Shown here: piece after piece, positions 1-11,509 of the stretch
How the letters are laid out: every line of letters begins with the position of its first letter
How positions within the stretch are numbered: the first letter of the stretch is position 1
NCBI GenBank assembly: GCA_930367215.1
Contig: OV884058.1
Location: 203,068,208-203,132,207 of the forward strand
From: Pollenia angustigena
Lineage: Eukaryota > Arthropoda > Insecta > Diptera > Polleniidae
Length of the DNA stretch: 64,000 nucleotides
Direction of reading: 5' to 3'
Translations under genes and position numbers: made by a program
The notes under the pieces: generated by a model
Told to the model about the DNA's origin: nothing
Databases searched by the model: none
Seen by the model: the letters and a program-made list of their open reading frames with translations, nothing else

Positions 1-106
1 TTAAAACGGAGTAATTGCAATTCTTCCAAGCTACTTGCCATATGGACGGTATCATCTGCGCATTGTATATTATTAATTAACCCACCATTGATACAAGTTC
101 GGGCAT
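1..106 (-). pseudogene. Non-LTR reverse transcriptase fragment (partial, runs off window)
   Basis: Minus-strand translation gives an RT catalytic-core fragment: ...INGGLINNIQCADDTVHMA, then SSLEELQLL. CADD replaces the usual YADD, and the 'INNI-xYADDT-V-MASSLEELQLL' context is typical of non-LTR reverse transcriptases. No longer frame surrounds it, so it is a relic. The coding direction continues out of the window to the left. The clade cannot be named from about 35 residues. Confidence 0.6.
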
Positions 107-117
107 CGAGCAAAAAC

Positions 118-485
118 TAAAATTTATCATCTAAGAACTTTTTTGGCTGAACTGGGTCCTTTTTGTGTCAAAACCCTAAAAATAGTTTCGTTGGAGGTGA
201 CCATATTGAGCAAAGTTTTGTTGTGTTGGGTTGTAGTTGAAGACTAATTTCTAGTCTTATTTTCTGGGCGTTTTCCGATCTATGGTGTCGCTGTTCTCTT
301 CTGGTTTCACCGAATACAGAGCAAAACTTTAGTGCTGTGGATATTCAGCGTTGGCGTCAGTTTGGCCAGGCCACACATACAATTACTATTGTAATGGATC
401 CATTTTTCATCGCCAGTAATAGCTCGAAGCTAAGTTTAGTGGCTTTCAAGCAGTATTTTGGACATACAACATCAATCATCCTTAA
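118..485 (-). pseudogene. Mariner-like transposase fragment
   Basis: The minus strand reads RAITGDEKWIHY (bases about 388-425). This matches the conserved mariner 'VTGDEKWIHYDN' block that carries the first catalytic aspartate. Further along the same strand a piece resembling 'PNIHxxKVLLCIRW' (the first subdomain's end in mariner) follows. Several stops and frame changes interrupt it, and the second and third catalytic aspartates are not recognisable. No inverted terminal repeats were seen. It abuts the reverse transcriptase fragment at the window edge. Confidence 0.65.
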
Positions 486-490
486 TAGTC

Positions 491-2362
491 TTCTCTGTAT
501 AATTTAGGAGTTTGTAAAATATCTAGAGTTTTATAGAATTTAAATGTCTATCAAATAAAATTTGTTCCCCGAAAGGCTCTCACAAAAAAAAAAAAATTAA
601 ATTGATGTCAATTAAAAAATTTGTAATATTAAAAAAAAAAAAAAAAATTTGTATTCCCAAGAATTGAAATTACTTTTTGATAATTAAAAATTAATTATAC
701 AATTATTTATATGAATTAAATATTTTTTTAAATTAACAACATTTTCTGCAGTAATGTTATTTATACAAGCACAAGTTTAAGTTACTTGATTAAATTTTTA
801 ATTAATGCTGATTTTATTTTTGATTAATGTTTTAATTGAAGAAAATTGGCGAGCTTTTTGTCTGTGTCTGATACCTAGCGAATAATATTCGAGCTATTAG
901 TCCACTTCTATCAATTTCCAAAACCTTGTCTTTAAGAAAAGTGCTTTAAAACATGCATAGTTCTGACTATTAATTTTTACTATTAACCCCATTGTGCATA
1001 TTTTTCTCCTTAAATTTTATCCAACTATTCATGTAAATTACATCAGTCCCACTGTTTTTAACGACATGTTCTAAATGACAAACAACTTGAAAATAATTTA
1101 TACGATTCTACAAACAGCTTCTAAGCCAAAAAAAAAAAAAAAAGAAAAAACATGAAATCTAATCGAGAGAAAAAACTTCCTCATGTTTGAAGAAAATGCT
1201 TAAAATAATGTTGTTTTTTCAAACATGCCTGCTGCTGTCTTACAACCGACTACAGCAACTAAATCCCAAGCAATTTTTTTATGAAATTCTGGTTGTGAAA
1301 GAACTTTTTTTCTTTTGTGTAAATGATCTCGTAAATCATTTAAGCATAACAACATTGTTGTTTTTGTTGCTACTGTTGTTGTAATAGCAGCAAAAATTAT
1401 TGTTATTACAGCAACTTGTTTATGTTGTCAACACAAAATCTACAAGCGATTAAACAGATGCATTAAGTTGTGGAGAGGGTCTTTGGGGGAGCATAGAAAG
1501 AATATGAATAGTGGCGGTGTTAAGCGAGTGATATGTGAGAACTTGCTTGCATAGTCATAATGAACAAACCACACAAAAACTTACTATGTTTGCACAGTAA
1601 AAAAAAAGTTATTATTTAAAAAAAAATTTGATTTTGCAAAAAGTAATTTCCTTGGGTTTATATTGTAAACTTAAATGTAAAACAGAAGAAATATCTTTCA
1701 CACATGGTTTGTGTCTAAAATAACTTATATGTGATTTTAAAGGGTAACGCAAAAAACGCTTAGGTCAGCCAAAACAGTTCGAAATTGATGTATTTTTCAA
1801 GTTCTCTCAAGCATAAAAAAAAACTTGAAATATCTTTGGAAACCATTTAATCAAAAATGGTAAAGCATTTTCAATCAGAACGACTTATTCAAAAGGAGGA
1901 AAATTCAGCACTACACACCCGTGAAGACAGAATTCCATAAAAAAGTCATTACAACAAAGAAAGAAAAAACTTGTCTTTAATTTAAATTTTTTCTACCTAC
2001 TTTTAGTACGAGTCGTACTTAAAACTTTAAGTACGAATAACGCTAAAAAGTACTTAACACAATCAATAATAGGATAACTTTCGAAAACCAATATACGGGC
2101 ATATGCATTTGTTTGTTGTAAAAACAACAACAACAAAACAAGAAAAGGTAAACAACGATTTGCTTGTTTTGTTTAGAAACAACTACAACACTACAAGAAT
2201 ACAACATACATTATTTTCAAGTTTAAAAAGTGAAATAAGAAGCAAAAAATTCCCAAATTCTTTTTGTTAAAATCATTTATTTAAATACATAAAATTTTCA
2301 AAGTAGACTGAGTATACCGGCTGCTGGTGTCTTATAATTGAGAATTCTTCTGTAAACCTGTA
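491..2362. other. No gene recognised; AT-rich intergenic
   Basis: AT-rich DNA with several A- or T-runs (about 584-600, 633-647, 1128-1143) and a degenerate GTT/GTA triplet stretch at about 1358-1415. The 65-codon frame at 1187-1384 ends inside that triplet repeat and has no coding character. Confidence 0.6.
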
Positions 2363-2373
2363 TGTAACGGGTA
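2363..2373. repeat. Target-site duplication of the non-LTR element (partner 4072-4082)
   Basis: TGTAACGGGTA occurs exactly at both edges of the retrotransposon and the flanking bases differ. This fixes both insertion boundaries to the base. Confidence 0.85.
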
Positions 2374-4071
2374 GGTTAGGTTAGGTTCCATTGGCAGCCG
2401 TGATCAAGCACAGCTCACGTGGGTCCATTAATTAGTTTCCGTTGTGTTACCATGTCACACCGTCTCCCGTGGGTCCTATGTTATCTTTCTGCTAGTATTA
2501 CCATGCAGCCATCCGAGCGATTCAATAAAGGAGTGGCTCCTGTTTACATCAACATCAGAGAGACAAGTTTTGTCCCCAAGGGCTCTTCCACCAAACATTT
2601 CGAGTCTTAAGTCTCCGAATGCCGGGTAATTACAGAGATGTTCCGTTGACTCTTCCTCCTCCTCATCGCCGCAACTTCTACATAAATCATTATAAGGGAG
2701 CCCCAGCCTCTGGTCCTGATTCAAGGTGGTACCTGCATACGCCATCGAATCCGCCATGCTGTTTCCCTGTATGTCCCCGTATCCGGGGACCCAATTAAGG
2801 GTGACCAGTGAATGTCTCGCTATCACCTCCAGAGACATCCGGCATTCTCGGACAATTCTCGATGTAATGAACACATTCTCCAGGGATCTTATGGGCGCCT
2901 TGCTATCGGTAATAATGTAAATATCCCTTCCAGATATTTCACCTTATCAGATGCGTCTCGCGGCTGTGCGTATGGCCATTATCTCGGCCTGGATGACACT
3001 GCAGTGGTCCGGCAGCCTTATAGGAATGCTCCAGTTTAGCTGATCGGAGTATATGCCAGAACAGACACCACACAGTGTTTTAAACTCGTCCATGAAAATT
3101 CGAATATCATTCGCGGTAATTTGTACGTCATGATCATAGTCCTAGTGGACCACGTTATTCAATATGCTTACCGTGAAGTCAGGATCAAGGATTAATGTGC
3201 CAATTAATTTCGTTCAGAATATTAACACATCCGATATTGTAATCCCTCCATGCTCCGGTGGCACTTAGTCTTACCGCCGCGTTCACAGCTAGCCTTTTCG
3301 CCAAAATGTCTGGTGGTAACCAGTTTAAAATCGTAAACAATGCCTTAGAGGGGGTTGTTCTAATGGCACCTGTTACCGCTATAGCCACCATTCTCATTGT
3401 ACGTTCAAACCTAGTTTGATGGCTCTTCACCTTAAGAGCCGGCCACCAAACAGCTGCCCCATAGAAAATAATGGTTTTAATGGCACATTCGTATAGACAT
3501 TATACATTCCTTTTGCAGCAATATAATGCCGTAGCCGCCTTATTAGTCCTGGAAATGGTGTTCATCCTCCAGTTCAGTTTGCTGTCCAATATTAGTCCAA
3601 GATACTTTGGCGCTGTCAGACAGTTCCAGTGAGACCCTCTTTATCCTTGGGGTATCAAATTTGGGAATTTTGTATCTCCTTGTGAAAAGTACCAGTTCTG
3701 GTTTGGCAGGATTAACATCCAGTCCACATCCATGGCACCATTTTGTTAGGACGTCCAATGCGGACTCCATTAGTTCAGACAATAGTCCTGGATATTTACC
3801 CATAGCCACAACTGCAACGTCATCCACATATGCAACCGTTCTGCAGCACGGCCTTTCGATGGCCCTGAGTAGGGTATTTATTTTCAGATTCCAAAGTAAA
3901 GGTGACAGTACACCACCTTGCGGGGTGCCCCTAGCCTCAACCCTGGAAATGTTCCAGGCGCCCAAGCTGGATTCGATACGCCTCAAGTGCAAGATACTGC
4001 TGACAAATTGAATAATCGCTGGGTCGATTTCCAAATGTCTCATAGCGTTAATAACCGATTCAGTGACGATG
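2374..4071 (-). mobile_element. 5'-truncated non-LTR retrotransposon with RNase H (LOA/I-like)
   Basis: The element lies on the minus strand, with its 3' end at 2374. Reading from 4071 down, it holds the middle and end of a reverse transcriptase, a connector, an RNase H domain, a terminal Cys-rich knuckle and a short 3' UTR. It ends in CTAAC-type short repeats rather than a poly(A) tail. It is truncated inside the RT, which is normal for target-primed reverse transcription. An 11-bp direct repeat, TGTAACGGGTA, flanks it at 2363-2373 and 4072-4082. RNase H after RT is known in the I, LOA and related clades of non-LTR elements; LOA-like is an inference. Confidence 0.85.
2476..4071 (-). pseudogene. 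RT-RNase H polyprotein remnant (pol)
   Basis: RT is best kept at 4071-3543. Block GTPQGGVLSPLLWNL is followed by AYVDDVAVVA, which holds the catalytic YxDD-type aspartates, and by the usual thumb-region WCHGCGLDVNPAKPELVLF. A connector at about 3430-3185 (TGAIRTTPSKALFTILNWLP) matches the region between RT and RNase H. RNase H spans about 3040-2700: VIQAEIMAI carries the catalytic Glu, YIITDSKA the Asp, and LNWVPGYGDIQGNSMADSMA the final Asp region. The end carries a Cys-X2-Cys...His-X4-Cys-type knuckle (CRSCG...TEHLCNY). Frameshifts and stops separate the three parts, so no functional polyprotein remains. The first dozen codons of the longest frame, upstream of 4071, belong to flanking DNA rather than the element. 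Confidence 0.8.
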
Positions 4072-4106
4072 TGTAACGGGTAAGTAAACGATAATAGTCT
4101 CTCCAT

Positions 4107-4400
4107 CTCTGGGTAAGTGTTTAAGTTAAAATTAATCTCACTTTCTTATTATTTCAAGTACGAATTTGGGATTAAAACCAACTTAAAAACTTTTGAATCA
4201 AGCACAGTTCGAGTTTAGCTTTTATCTCACTTTTATTTAAATCCATCTCGTTTCCAGATTGTTTTAAGTACAGTGCACTTGAATAATCCGTGATTGAATC
4301 AACCAATCTGTACTTGATTTAAGAAGGTCCGTACTTACCGTAATATTGACACAGCTTTAGCTTGATTTAAGTCAGCACGGATTGCGATTAAAAATGGATC
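4107..4400 (+). repeat. Interspersed repeat, copy 1 (copy 2 inverted at 15457-15732)
   Basis: Shares a series of blocks with the reverse complement of 15457-15732. These include a TTGATTTAAG/CTTAAATCAAG motif near a GTACAG, the 'AATCCG' blocks, and the stretch around TTGAATCAAGCACAGTT. No ORF. It starts right next to the retrotransposon TSD and ends near the second retrotransposon fragment. Probably an old MITE-like family; terminal repeats are not clear. Confidence 0.55.
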
Positions 4401-4449
4401 CATTACGACTGCTTAATATACAAGAAATCTTTTGCTAAGTCCAGTAAAC

Positions 4450-5090
4450 CAGCGGGCATAGAAGGCAACGAGGAGGCGAACGAATTGGCGAAACGGGGGG
4501 CCCATTTACCATACGATAGGATGATGGCCATCCCGGCTCCAATTCAGAATATTAGGAGAGATGCGGACTCTGCTATACGAAGGAGATCCGAGGCGTTTTG
4601 GGAAAATAGAAGAACGTGCAGGGTTTCCAAGGTAATGTGGACACCCTATGATCCGAAGTCGACGGGAATTCTTCTGTCGTTATCGAGAAGGGACTGTAGA
4701 CTTCTGATAGGTTTTATGACGCGTCATTGTTGGACTGCGGTATACACCCGTAGGTCGTAGCGGTTGAATAGTGACAATTGAAGATTTTGTGGGGTACCAG
4801 GGGAAGAGCAGACGGTAGAACACTTGCTATTCTACAGTCCGGCAATCGTGCGCTCCATGGCGAACTGTCTGGGAGATCATTATCTCCAAGATCTCCGGTA
4901 AATCTCTGGAATTGTGTTAATGAGACTCCTGGCATTCGTCAAGAGAGTGTGGGGTACTCTGGGTACCACCACATCTGACTGACTTTTTTACTGACTTTCT
5001 CTTGCGGGTTATCGTACAATGTGGTAACGCTGGAGACCTATTTGGTCTATGCGGGGTCTTTGTGACCGCCCACTCTAACCTAACCTCACC
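4450..5090 (+). mobile_element. 3' fragment of a second RNase H-bearing non-LTR retrotransposon
   Basis: Plus-strand translation starts inside an RNase H domain (PAGIEGNEEANELAKRGA, with the last conserved Asp position replaced by Asn). It continues through a frame to 4760, then after stops reaches a knuckle region (FCGVPGEEQTVEHLLFYSPA). The 3' end is CTAACCTAACCTCACC, the same CTAAC-type tail as the element at 2374-4071, but the protein is clearly a different subfamily. No convincing TSD was found. 5' truncated and broken by stops at about 4759 and later. Confidence 0.7.
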
Positions 5091-5438
5091 AGTTAACAAC
5101 AGAATCAACGGCATAGCCGAATATTAATGGCGCCAGAACAGAAGAGTCGCATCTATTTAAATCTGCTGAAATTGAGCACACAATTACAGGAGACCAGTAC
5201 TAAATGCAACTAGTTTATTCGAACGAGCATTAGCCTAAAAGTGTCCAAAATATGCAACCAGGCGTCAAGCCGGCTTAGAAAATAGAATTTGGGAAGTTTT
5301 GATTTAACCGTCTTTCAATTGTTTTAATGCACTAATCTCTAGCTGGAATTCGTTTAGCTTTCAAAAAGGGTATCCAAAATTGTCTCTTCTGGTGCAGAGC
5401 ATATATGTACAGATATACATATATATTTTAGAAATCCA

Positions 5439-5522
5439 TTCACAAAGTGTTCTAAATATTGTGTCATATTGGTTGTACTTATTTGCTATCAACGAATATG
5501 ACACAATAGAACACTTTGTGAA
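5439..5522. repeat. Small foldback/MITE hairpin
   Basis: TTCACAAAGTGTTCTA at the left is answered by TAGAACACTTTGTGAA at the right, and an inner arm TTGTGTCATATT/AATATGACACAA continues the pairing. About 30 bp per arm around a short loop. Flanked by AT-rich DNA, no coding capacity. Confidence 0.75.
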
Positions 5523-7855
5523 TTGCCTAAATATTTTCTGTTAAACCTATAATGATCATAGGGCCATTGCCAATCCCTTCCCCTTCTTCTTCACTTGACG
5601 CCGCCATGTGTGGTGTGGACTGCATTGCATACCACACAGTGTAAGTTTTAGTTATATCGCCGTCTGATTTTCCCATCTCTACTTCCTATTTCAAATTTTT
5701 CTTTAAATGGGGATTTGATTTGTTCGGCAGATAGATGAAAAAGGGTCATAGCTAACGGTGGCCAATACTTTAAATAAATTTATATTGTTTATGGTTATTA
5801 ATCCAAATGTTTAAATTTAACTAAGGCTTAAGTTCATAAAATTTAATTTTCATTAAATTATTTTTATGAAGAATGGAATTTTACAATATGAAATGAATAA
5901 AAATGTATTGATAATTTGTCATCCTTGACTGACGGGGGGATTGAACTCACGTTTATGGACAGATTAATTTGACAAGTTTCGATAGCAGCCCCACTATGTC
6001 TTAAGAAATCTTTGCTGTTTTATCCTCACGGCCACTGAAGACGGCTGGGAGTCAAAAGTCGAATATAAGTCTTTAAACCAAATGTATTTTTACTTGGAGA
6101 ATCGAATATTGTTGTTGTGAATGATTATCTATCCTAATTGATTTACATGTTCTGTTTTTTGTTCGTTTTTTTTTTTTTGTATTTTTCTTTCCTTAACCTT
6201 TTTCAGCACCGCTTGAAGGACAAATGTAAGCACAAAGTTTATATTTTGCGAGATATGTTTCCCAAACAAGCTTAAGAATATTTTCAACGTAAGTCAAAGG
6301 GTCAGTTCAAAATCGAAATATTTAAAAGTTAATGGCCGAATTAAAAGTAAGTTAAGCCTAAAGTACACGGAATGTGAAAAACCACATGAGTATGTAGTTC
6401 TGACGTCACTACAAAGCCACAATGACATTGCGTGTTGTGTGATGATGTCAAAATTACTTAGGACTTTTGTGCTGTAACGAGATTTGTTTCGGGAAAATCT
6501 CATCTTAACAAAACATATCTTTCTTCCCTCAGTGTATAATCATTAAATATGCATTACCTTTATTAGTTAAATAAAAAAATTTGTGTATAGTATTTTAGCC
6601 AAGTTTACTAGATGACCTTCATGGCAATTTAGCGCAACAGAAAATTAGAAAAAAAACACAACTCAAGCACAAATAAGTACAAAAAAATAAAAAAAAACAT
6701 AAGGAAAAGAAACCTGCTACTTAGTTCCAAGTTAATTCAATACATATTGATTATAAAACTGTGACGTCTTACAAACATTGAACAACGAAATCAATATCTA
6801 ACAAATATAAGAACCAACTAAAAAATTAAAAACTTTTTGCAGCCAAACAAACATTTTTGTTTCTTATTCCCACACCGGATGTCAAATGTGTTGAACTCAG
6901 TTTTGAGTTTTTTTTTTCAAAATCTCAGGCAGAATAAATGACACACAAAAAAACTAACAAATCAAATATCTTTAAGCAAAAAGTTTCTGCTGATAAATGG
7001 TATACTTGTCTTAATGTTCATCCTAAAATTTTTAAGAATCTTTTCAAAACTTAAAGTTATAAATAATCATAATATGACTTTAGCAATTGTTTTGCTTAAT
7101 TTAAAACTCAGCATTATTTGACGCCAAAGGCCGAGCCGATAGTCATGAATACGTCAATGTTAGAAATCCATTAAAATATTTGTAACACGTTTACAAACGG
7201 AACTGATTACAACTTATTTCAAAGAGAAGGAATGCTAACTAACGGTCCATATTTTCTAAAGAAAAGATAAAGTAAATTTGCAATTTTTAGAAAATGTTAA
7301 TAAAAAATTCTGGCCAGCCGCGATGTTCAACGAAAGGCTATGGGAACAAACTTCCCAAATTCCCATACAGCACGAGAGGAAGTCGATACTCTTCAAGATC
7401 AAAATAAAGGCAAAAAGGAAAAAATTTACCAAAAAAGCTGCATTAATGTCGCTGAGTCACTTCTAAAAGGGGAAAATGTAGGACGGACCCCTCTTAATTT
7501 TTTTTTAAAACATACTTTCCAAACTTACTTACCCTTATCTTCATTCCTTAATGGGACTCCCATACAAAGTTTAAAATTTTATGAAATTGTGCACAATCGG
7601 CCCCCACATTCCTTGAGAAGCCACTATACGGGCCAAATGTTTGGCCGACCACACTTTATTTTTAATTCCAAGCATTTGTTTTTAACATACCATCCCGCTG
7701 TATTTTTTCGAAAACTTTTGTATTTAAAAATTTTGAACAAAATATCTGACTTTGCGTCAGAAAAATTGCGCTGATTCATACGGACGGATCCTGGCGGATA
7801 AGCAATGTGATGGGCTACAAAATGGTAGAACATTTTATAATTATACAAAAAATTA
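5523..7855. other. No gene recognised
   Basis: AT-rich unique-looking DNA. Frames of 60-144 codons at 6294-6503, 7278-7466 and 7340-7774 overlap each other in different frames and strands and match no family I recognise. Confidence 0.5.
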
Positions 7856-8545
7856 TATCGCTAGAGGGCGTAAAATTGGTCAGAAGGGATAAAAGTTTCC
7901 CATCCCTAAAACGTTTTAACTAATCAACCGGTTTTTTTTAATTTGACACTCAGGTATTGCAACATCTAAATGGAAACAGGGAATAGGGCGTGAAATAGGA
8001 CAAAAAGGGTAAAAGCCCCCCTCCCTATACCTTCTTAGCTAATCAACTTATTTTCTTGAAAATAGGCAGGCAAATAATGTAAAATCTGGGAGGAACTAAA
8101 GCCTATAGTTTATAATTTTTAGGGCGTGAAAAAGGCAAGAGGGGTTAAAGCTCCCCTCCCTGTATTTTCTTAACTAATCAACCGGCTTACATAAAATTTG
8201 GCATGCAGACACTGTAACATCTGAAAGGATATAGCGAATAGGGCAAGAGGGTAAAAGCTTCCCCTTCCCACATCTTCTTAACTAATCAACCGGGTTTCTT
8301 AAAATTTGGCATGCACACACTGTAACATCTTAAAAGAAACTTAAGGATATACGTTTTTGGAAATTCCAACATTAGCGCAAAAAATAGGGCAAAACGGGTA
8401 AAAACTCCCCCTACCCATTTCTTCTTAATTAATTATCCAATGATAACTTCAAGTCGAGAAGAAACTAAAGAGTATAAATTTTAATATTTAAGAGCGGAAA
8501 ATAAAACAGCACCACTTCCTTACCCTTTTAACTAACAAACCGATT
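7856..8545 (+). repeat. Tandem repeat family T1, locus 1 (about five units of 115-150 bp)
   Basis: Five degenerate units begin near 7863, 7982, 8120, 8234 and 8382. Each carries an AGGGCGTGAAA-like start, a GGGTAAAAG block, a CCCCTCCCT block, TTCTTAACTAATCAACCG and then a 'TTGGCATGCA...CTGTAACATCT' segment. The family edge ATCGCTAGAGGGCGTAAA is the same as the edge of the inverted locus at 38518-39347. It is therefore a mobile or dispersed unit, not a local satellite. Confidence 0.8.
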
Positions 8546-9468
8546 CTCTTGAAAATTTTATGTTTTTTTTAATACAAATTTTTTTCGTAATTCTTTGCAT
8601 TTGGCATCAAAATATAACAATAACCTTTAAATTAGATTTCATTTTAGCTAATACGGCCTAAAGTTTTTTTATATGTAATTAAAAATGCATTTAATCCATA
8701 TTTTCCCAACGTTTCGTGAATGTTATGTTCACCTTATCAAGGGATTCGTAATACGAAAATCAATTTTTATTACATTGAACAATAATTTGTTGTAGACAAG
8801 CATGAAAAACATTAAACATGAAAAATTAAATTAAACACAAACTTAAAAATTATATCACAGGTTTTTTGATATTGCAACACAGTAACTGGCACCATTAATT
8901 TTCAGTAAAAAAACGACTATTTTCAGGTGATTTCACACAACCACTTCCCGTTATTAGACGTTTAATATACGCTGATGAGATCAATGCTTGCTTAAAATCG
9001 TCGACACTATGGCGTAAGGAGGAAAAAGTTCGGCTAAAAATAGACATGCGCGTCCAATTTCTGTAAAATCTATCTGCTAACACGTTCTCAAACCAATTAT
9101 TAGATATCGGCGATGGAAAAGTTGCTATATACGAAAATAGGTACTGGATGCATAAAATTGCCTGGATGCATAAAATTGCCTGCTAATTGAGGCACTATCG
9201 TTGATTCTTAAAATGCTCTCATTGAACGCATATTTGCCGATGTACGCACACAATACATAAGTCATACGTGGCTGGCAGAAAGAGCTATTTTGTGAACGAA
9301 AAATGTACATTGTTTGTAAATTTGCCCTGTAGTTTCAGAGATATCGTTGAATTAAAAAAAAAAAACAAATTGATTGTTCTTTAAAAATTCATAAATCATA
9401 TAAATGCGACTAAAAACAACAGTTTTGGTCTAAAAACATTTAGCTTTACACAATTTGGAATAAAACTA
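8546..9468. other. No gene recognised; 18-bp perfect tandem duplication at 9145-9180
   Basis: AT-rich DNA with only short frames. TGGATGCATAAAATTGCC is repeated head to tail exactly twice at 9145-9162 and 9163-9180, consistent with a recent slippage event. Confidence 0.6.
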
Positions 9469-10108
9469 CCCAGGCAGAAAAAGAAAATCACCACAACGCT
9501 GTGCCGACGTTGCAGGGGGTACTATCAACATCAATACAACGTACTGTTTACCAAATTTACAATGTTGTCACAATATTACAATGATATCGCCAAATGTGCG
9601 TTTTCCGACTCTTCTTTTTAGTGTTGTCACAGTACTGTAAATTGAAATGTTGGATTCACGAATTTACAACGCAGTCGCAACCGTCTTCCGACTCTTATCT
9701 TCAATATTGTTACAAATAAAAATTTTTATATTTTCTAACCTAAAATAGTTTTTGTGTTTTCATTTTAATACGACACTATTAAATTAATAAAACTGAATTT
9801 TGTATATACAGCGTGGTAGCGGTATAGAATTATTATAAAACACGGTATTAGGAAATAAAGGTTTAATTCTTGTATATATTAACAGTGTTGTAGCGGTATA
9901 GTTTTATGGTAAATCTGAAGTCGTATATTTGTATTTAGGGTTCTGTACCGGTGTTGAATCTTATTTAAAAACTGTATTAAAAAACTAAGGTTGTAATTCT
10001 GTATCTTCAGTGTTGTGATGGTACCATATTTTTGGTAGAGTCATAATTTTGTATTTACAGGGTTGTGGCGGTACATAATATTTAGAAGAGTCGTAATTTT
10101 TGCCTGGG
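9469..10108. mobile_element. TA-flanked TIR element with internal tandem repeats
   Basis: Termini CCCAGGCAGAAAAA (left) and TTTTTGCCTGGG (right) are inverted, and both are flanked by TA. The right half is built of about four degenerate units of roughly 100 bp (GTTGTAGCGGTATA..., with TTGTAATTCTGTAT-like spacers). The left half has ACAATGTTGTCACAAT-like and CTTCCGACTCTT repeats. No coding frame. A non-autonomous DNA transposon; TA duplication suggests Tc1/mariner-type cutting, but the superfamily is not proven. Confidence 0.65.
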
Positions 10109-11509
10109 TAGGCTTGATTCATTGTAATCGTTGCCCAACTTTTACTGAGAAAATTGAATATCGATTTCCATACAAAAATAACATTTTAAATATGTGTGTG
10201 TCATGAACGGTGTTCCTTTTTGTATGTATTGTATAAATATATTTTTCATTTAATTCAGTTTTAGTTCAGGTAAATTCTAGTTCACTTCTAGTTTCTAGAT
10301 CAGCTCTTGTTATTACTGATAAGCGTTTCTGGGATACCTTCCCATTTTTAAGAACATTTATTCTTAAAATCTAGTAGTGTTGTTGAACTGTTTATTGTTT
10401 CCAGTTGTTTATTATAATCTTTTTATTGTTTTTATTACTTTGGCAGTCTTTGTTCAGTTAAAAAAAAAGTTATGAATATTAAATCAGATAAGAAACCCCT
10501 TTTGAAATAAATAACAAATGTAAAATTCAAAAATCTGAGTTGTATTCTTTTTTTCATTTCATTTTAATCTATCGAACAAAAAATCATAACTTCTAAATTT
10601 GACCATTATCCAGTGCAAATATAGTAAAAATATTGGCTTGGGAATAGAAAGAGATATTGTCGCCAAATAGAAATGGGTTGTCTGAAGTCTTATAGTTGAT
10701 GCCAAACTACAGGATCCATTCTACCACCTTATTTTTTTTTTTTTAATAGTTAACCTATTTGTTTTAAAAACAAATTTCAAAAGCTAAGCTATTAAATTTT
10801 TTTAATATTTTTTTTTTCATTTTTAACCAAGTGAAAATGTTGCAACAGCAGCAGCAGCAGTCAGCGACAGCGCAGCAATTTGCAACATTTATTTAAATCA
10901 TCAATCTTGTTTAACCTCTTGTGCTACACTTAACTTCTATGCGATTAAATGGTTCCATATTGTTCAATGGTTTCATGCTATTTAATGGTTCCAAATATTT
11001 AAAAGTTCCATACGTTACGAGTAAATGGTTCATAATACGTGTTGGTAGCTAGAAACTGAACTGTTGTGGCGTTGGCCACTGCTTATTACAAATGGAAACC
11101 TACGTTATACATTCGATTTTTTTTCTTTTTGAGGAATTTTAGCTTTTTTACTTAAAATATTTTCATTCATTTTATTATTGTTTGTCTGTTTATGTTGTTC
11201 AAATAGTTTTAAGGTGAATTAAACATTTCCTGGTTTAGATAAGAATGAATATGGGTTGAGAGGAAAATAAAATTTTAATAAATTTGGTAATTGATTACAA
11301 AGTTTAAAATAGGTGGGGTCTGGATGAATAAAATTAATGATAGATATGTATTTGGATAGAACCAGTGAAGGTGCAACTATTTATTATATTTATAAATAAA
11401 ACAAAAGAAATTGTATACTTCGTAAAAAAAAAACAAAGAAATGTGTAAAAAGTTAGTCTTTTAAGGATTTAAAAAACACTATCCAAAAATTTTAGAATAT
11501 TGAAAAAGT
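10109..11509. other. No gene recognised
   Basis: AT-rich. Contains a short CAG-type (opa-like) tract at about 10843-10880 (GCAACAGCAGCAGCAGCAG) with no accompanying open frame of useful length. Confidence 0.55.

Noticed and set aside
5915..6005. A second tRNA-like sequence on the minus strand (GAGTTCAATCCC B-box match)
   Set aside because: Only the B box fits. No A box at the right distance, no stems and no second copy in the window.
7340..7774. 144-codon frame
   Set aside because: Overlaps an equally long opposing frame, AT-driven composition (Phe, Lys, Leu), no recognisable domain.
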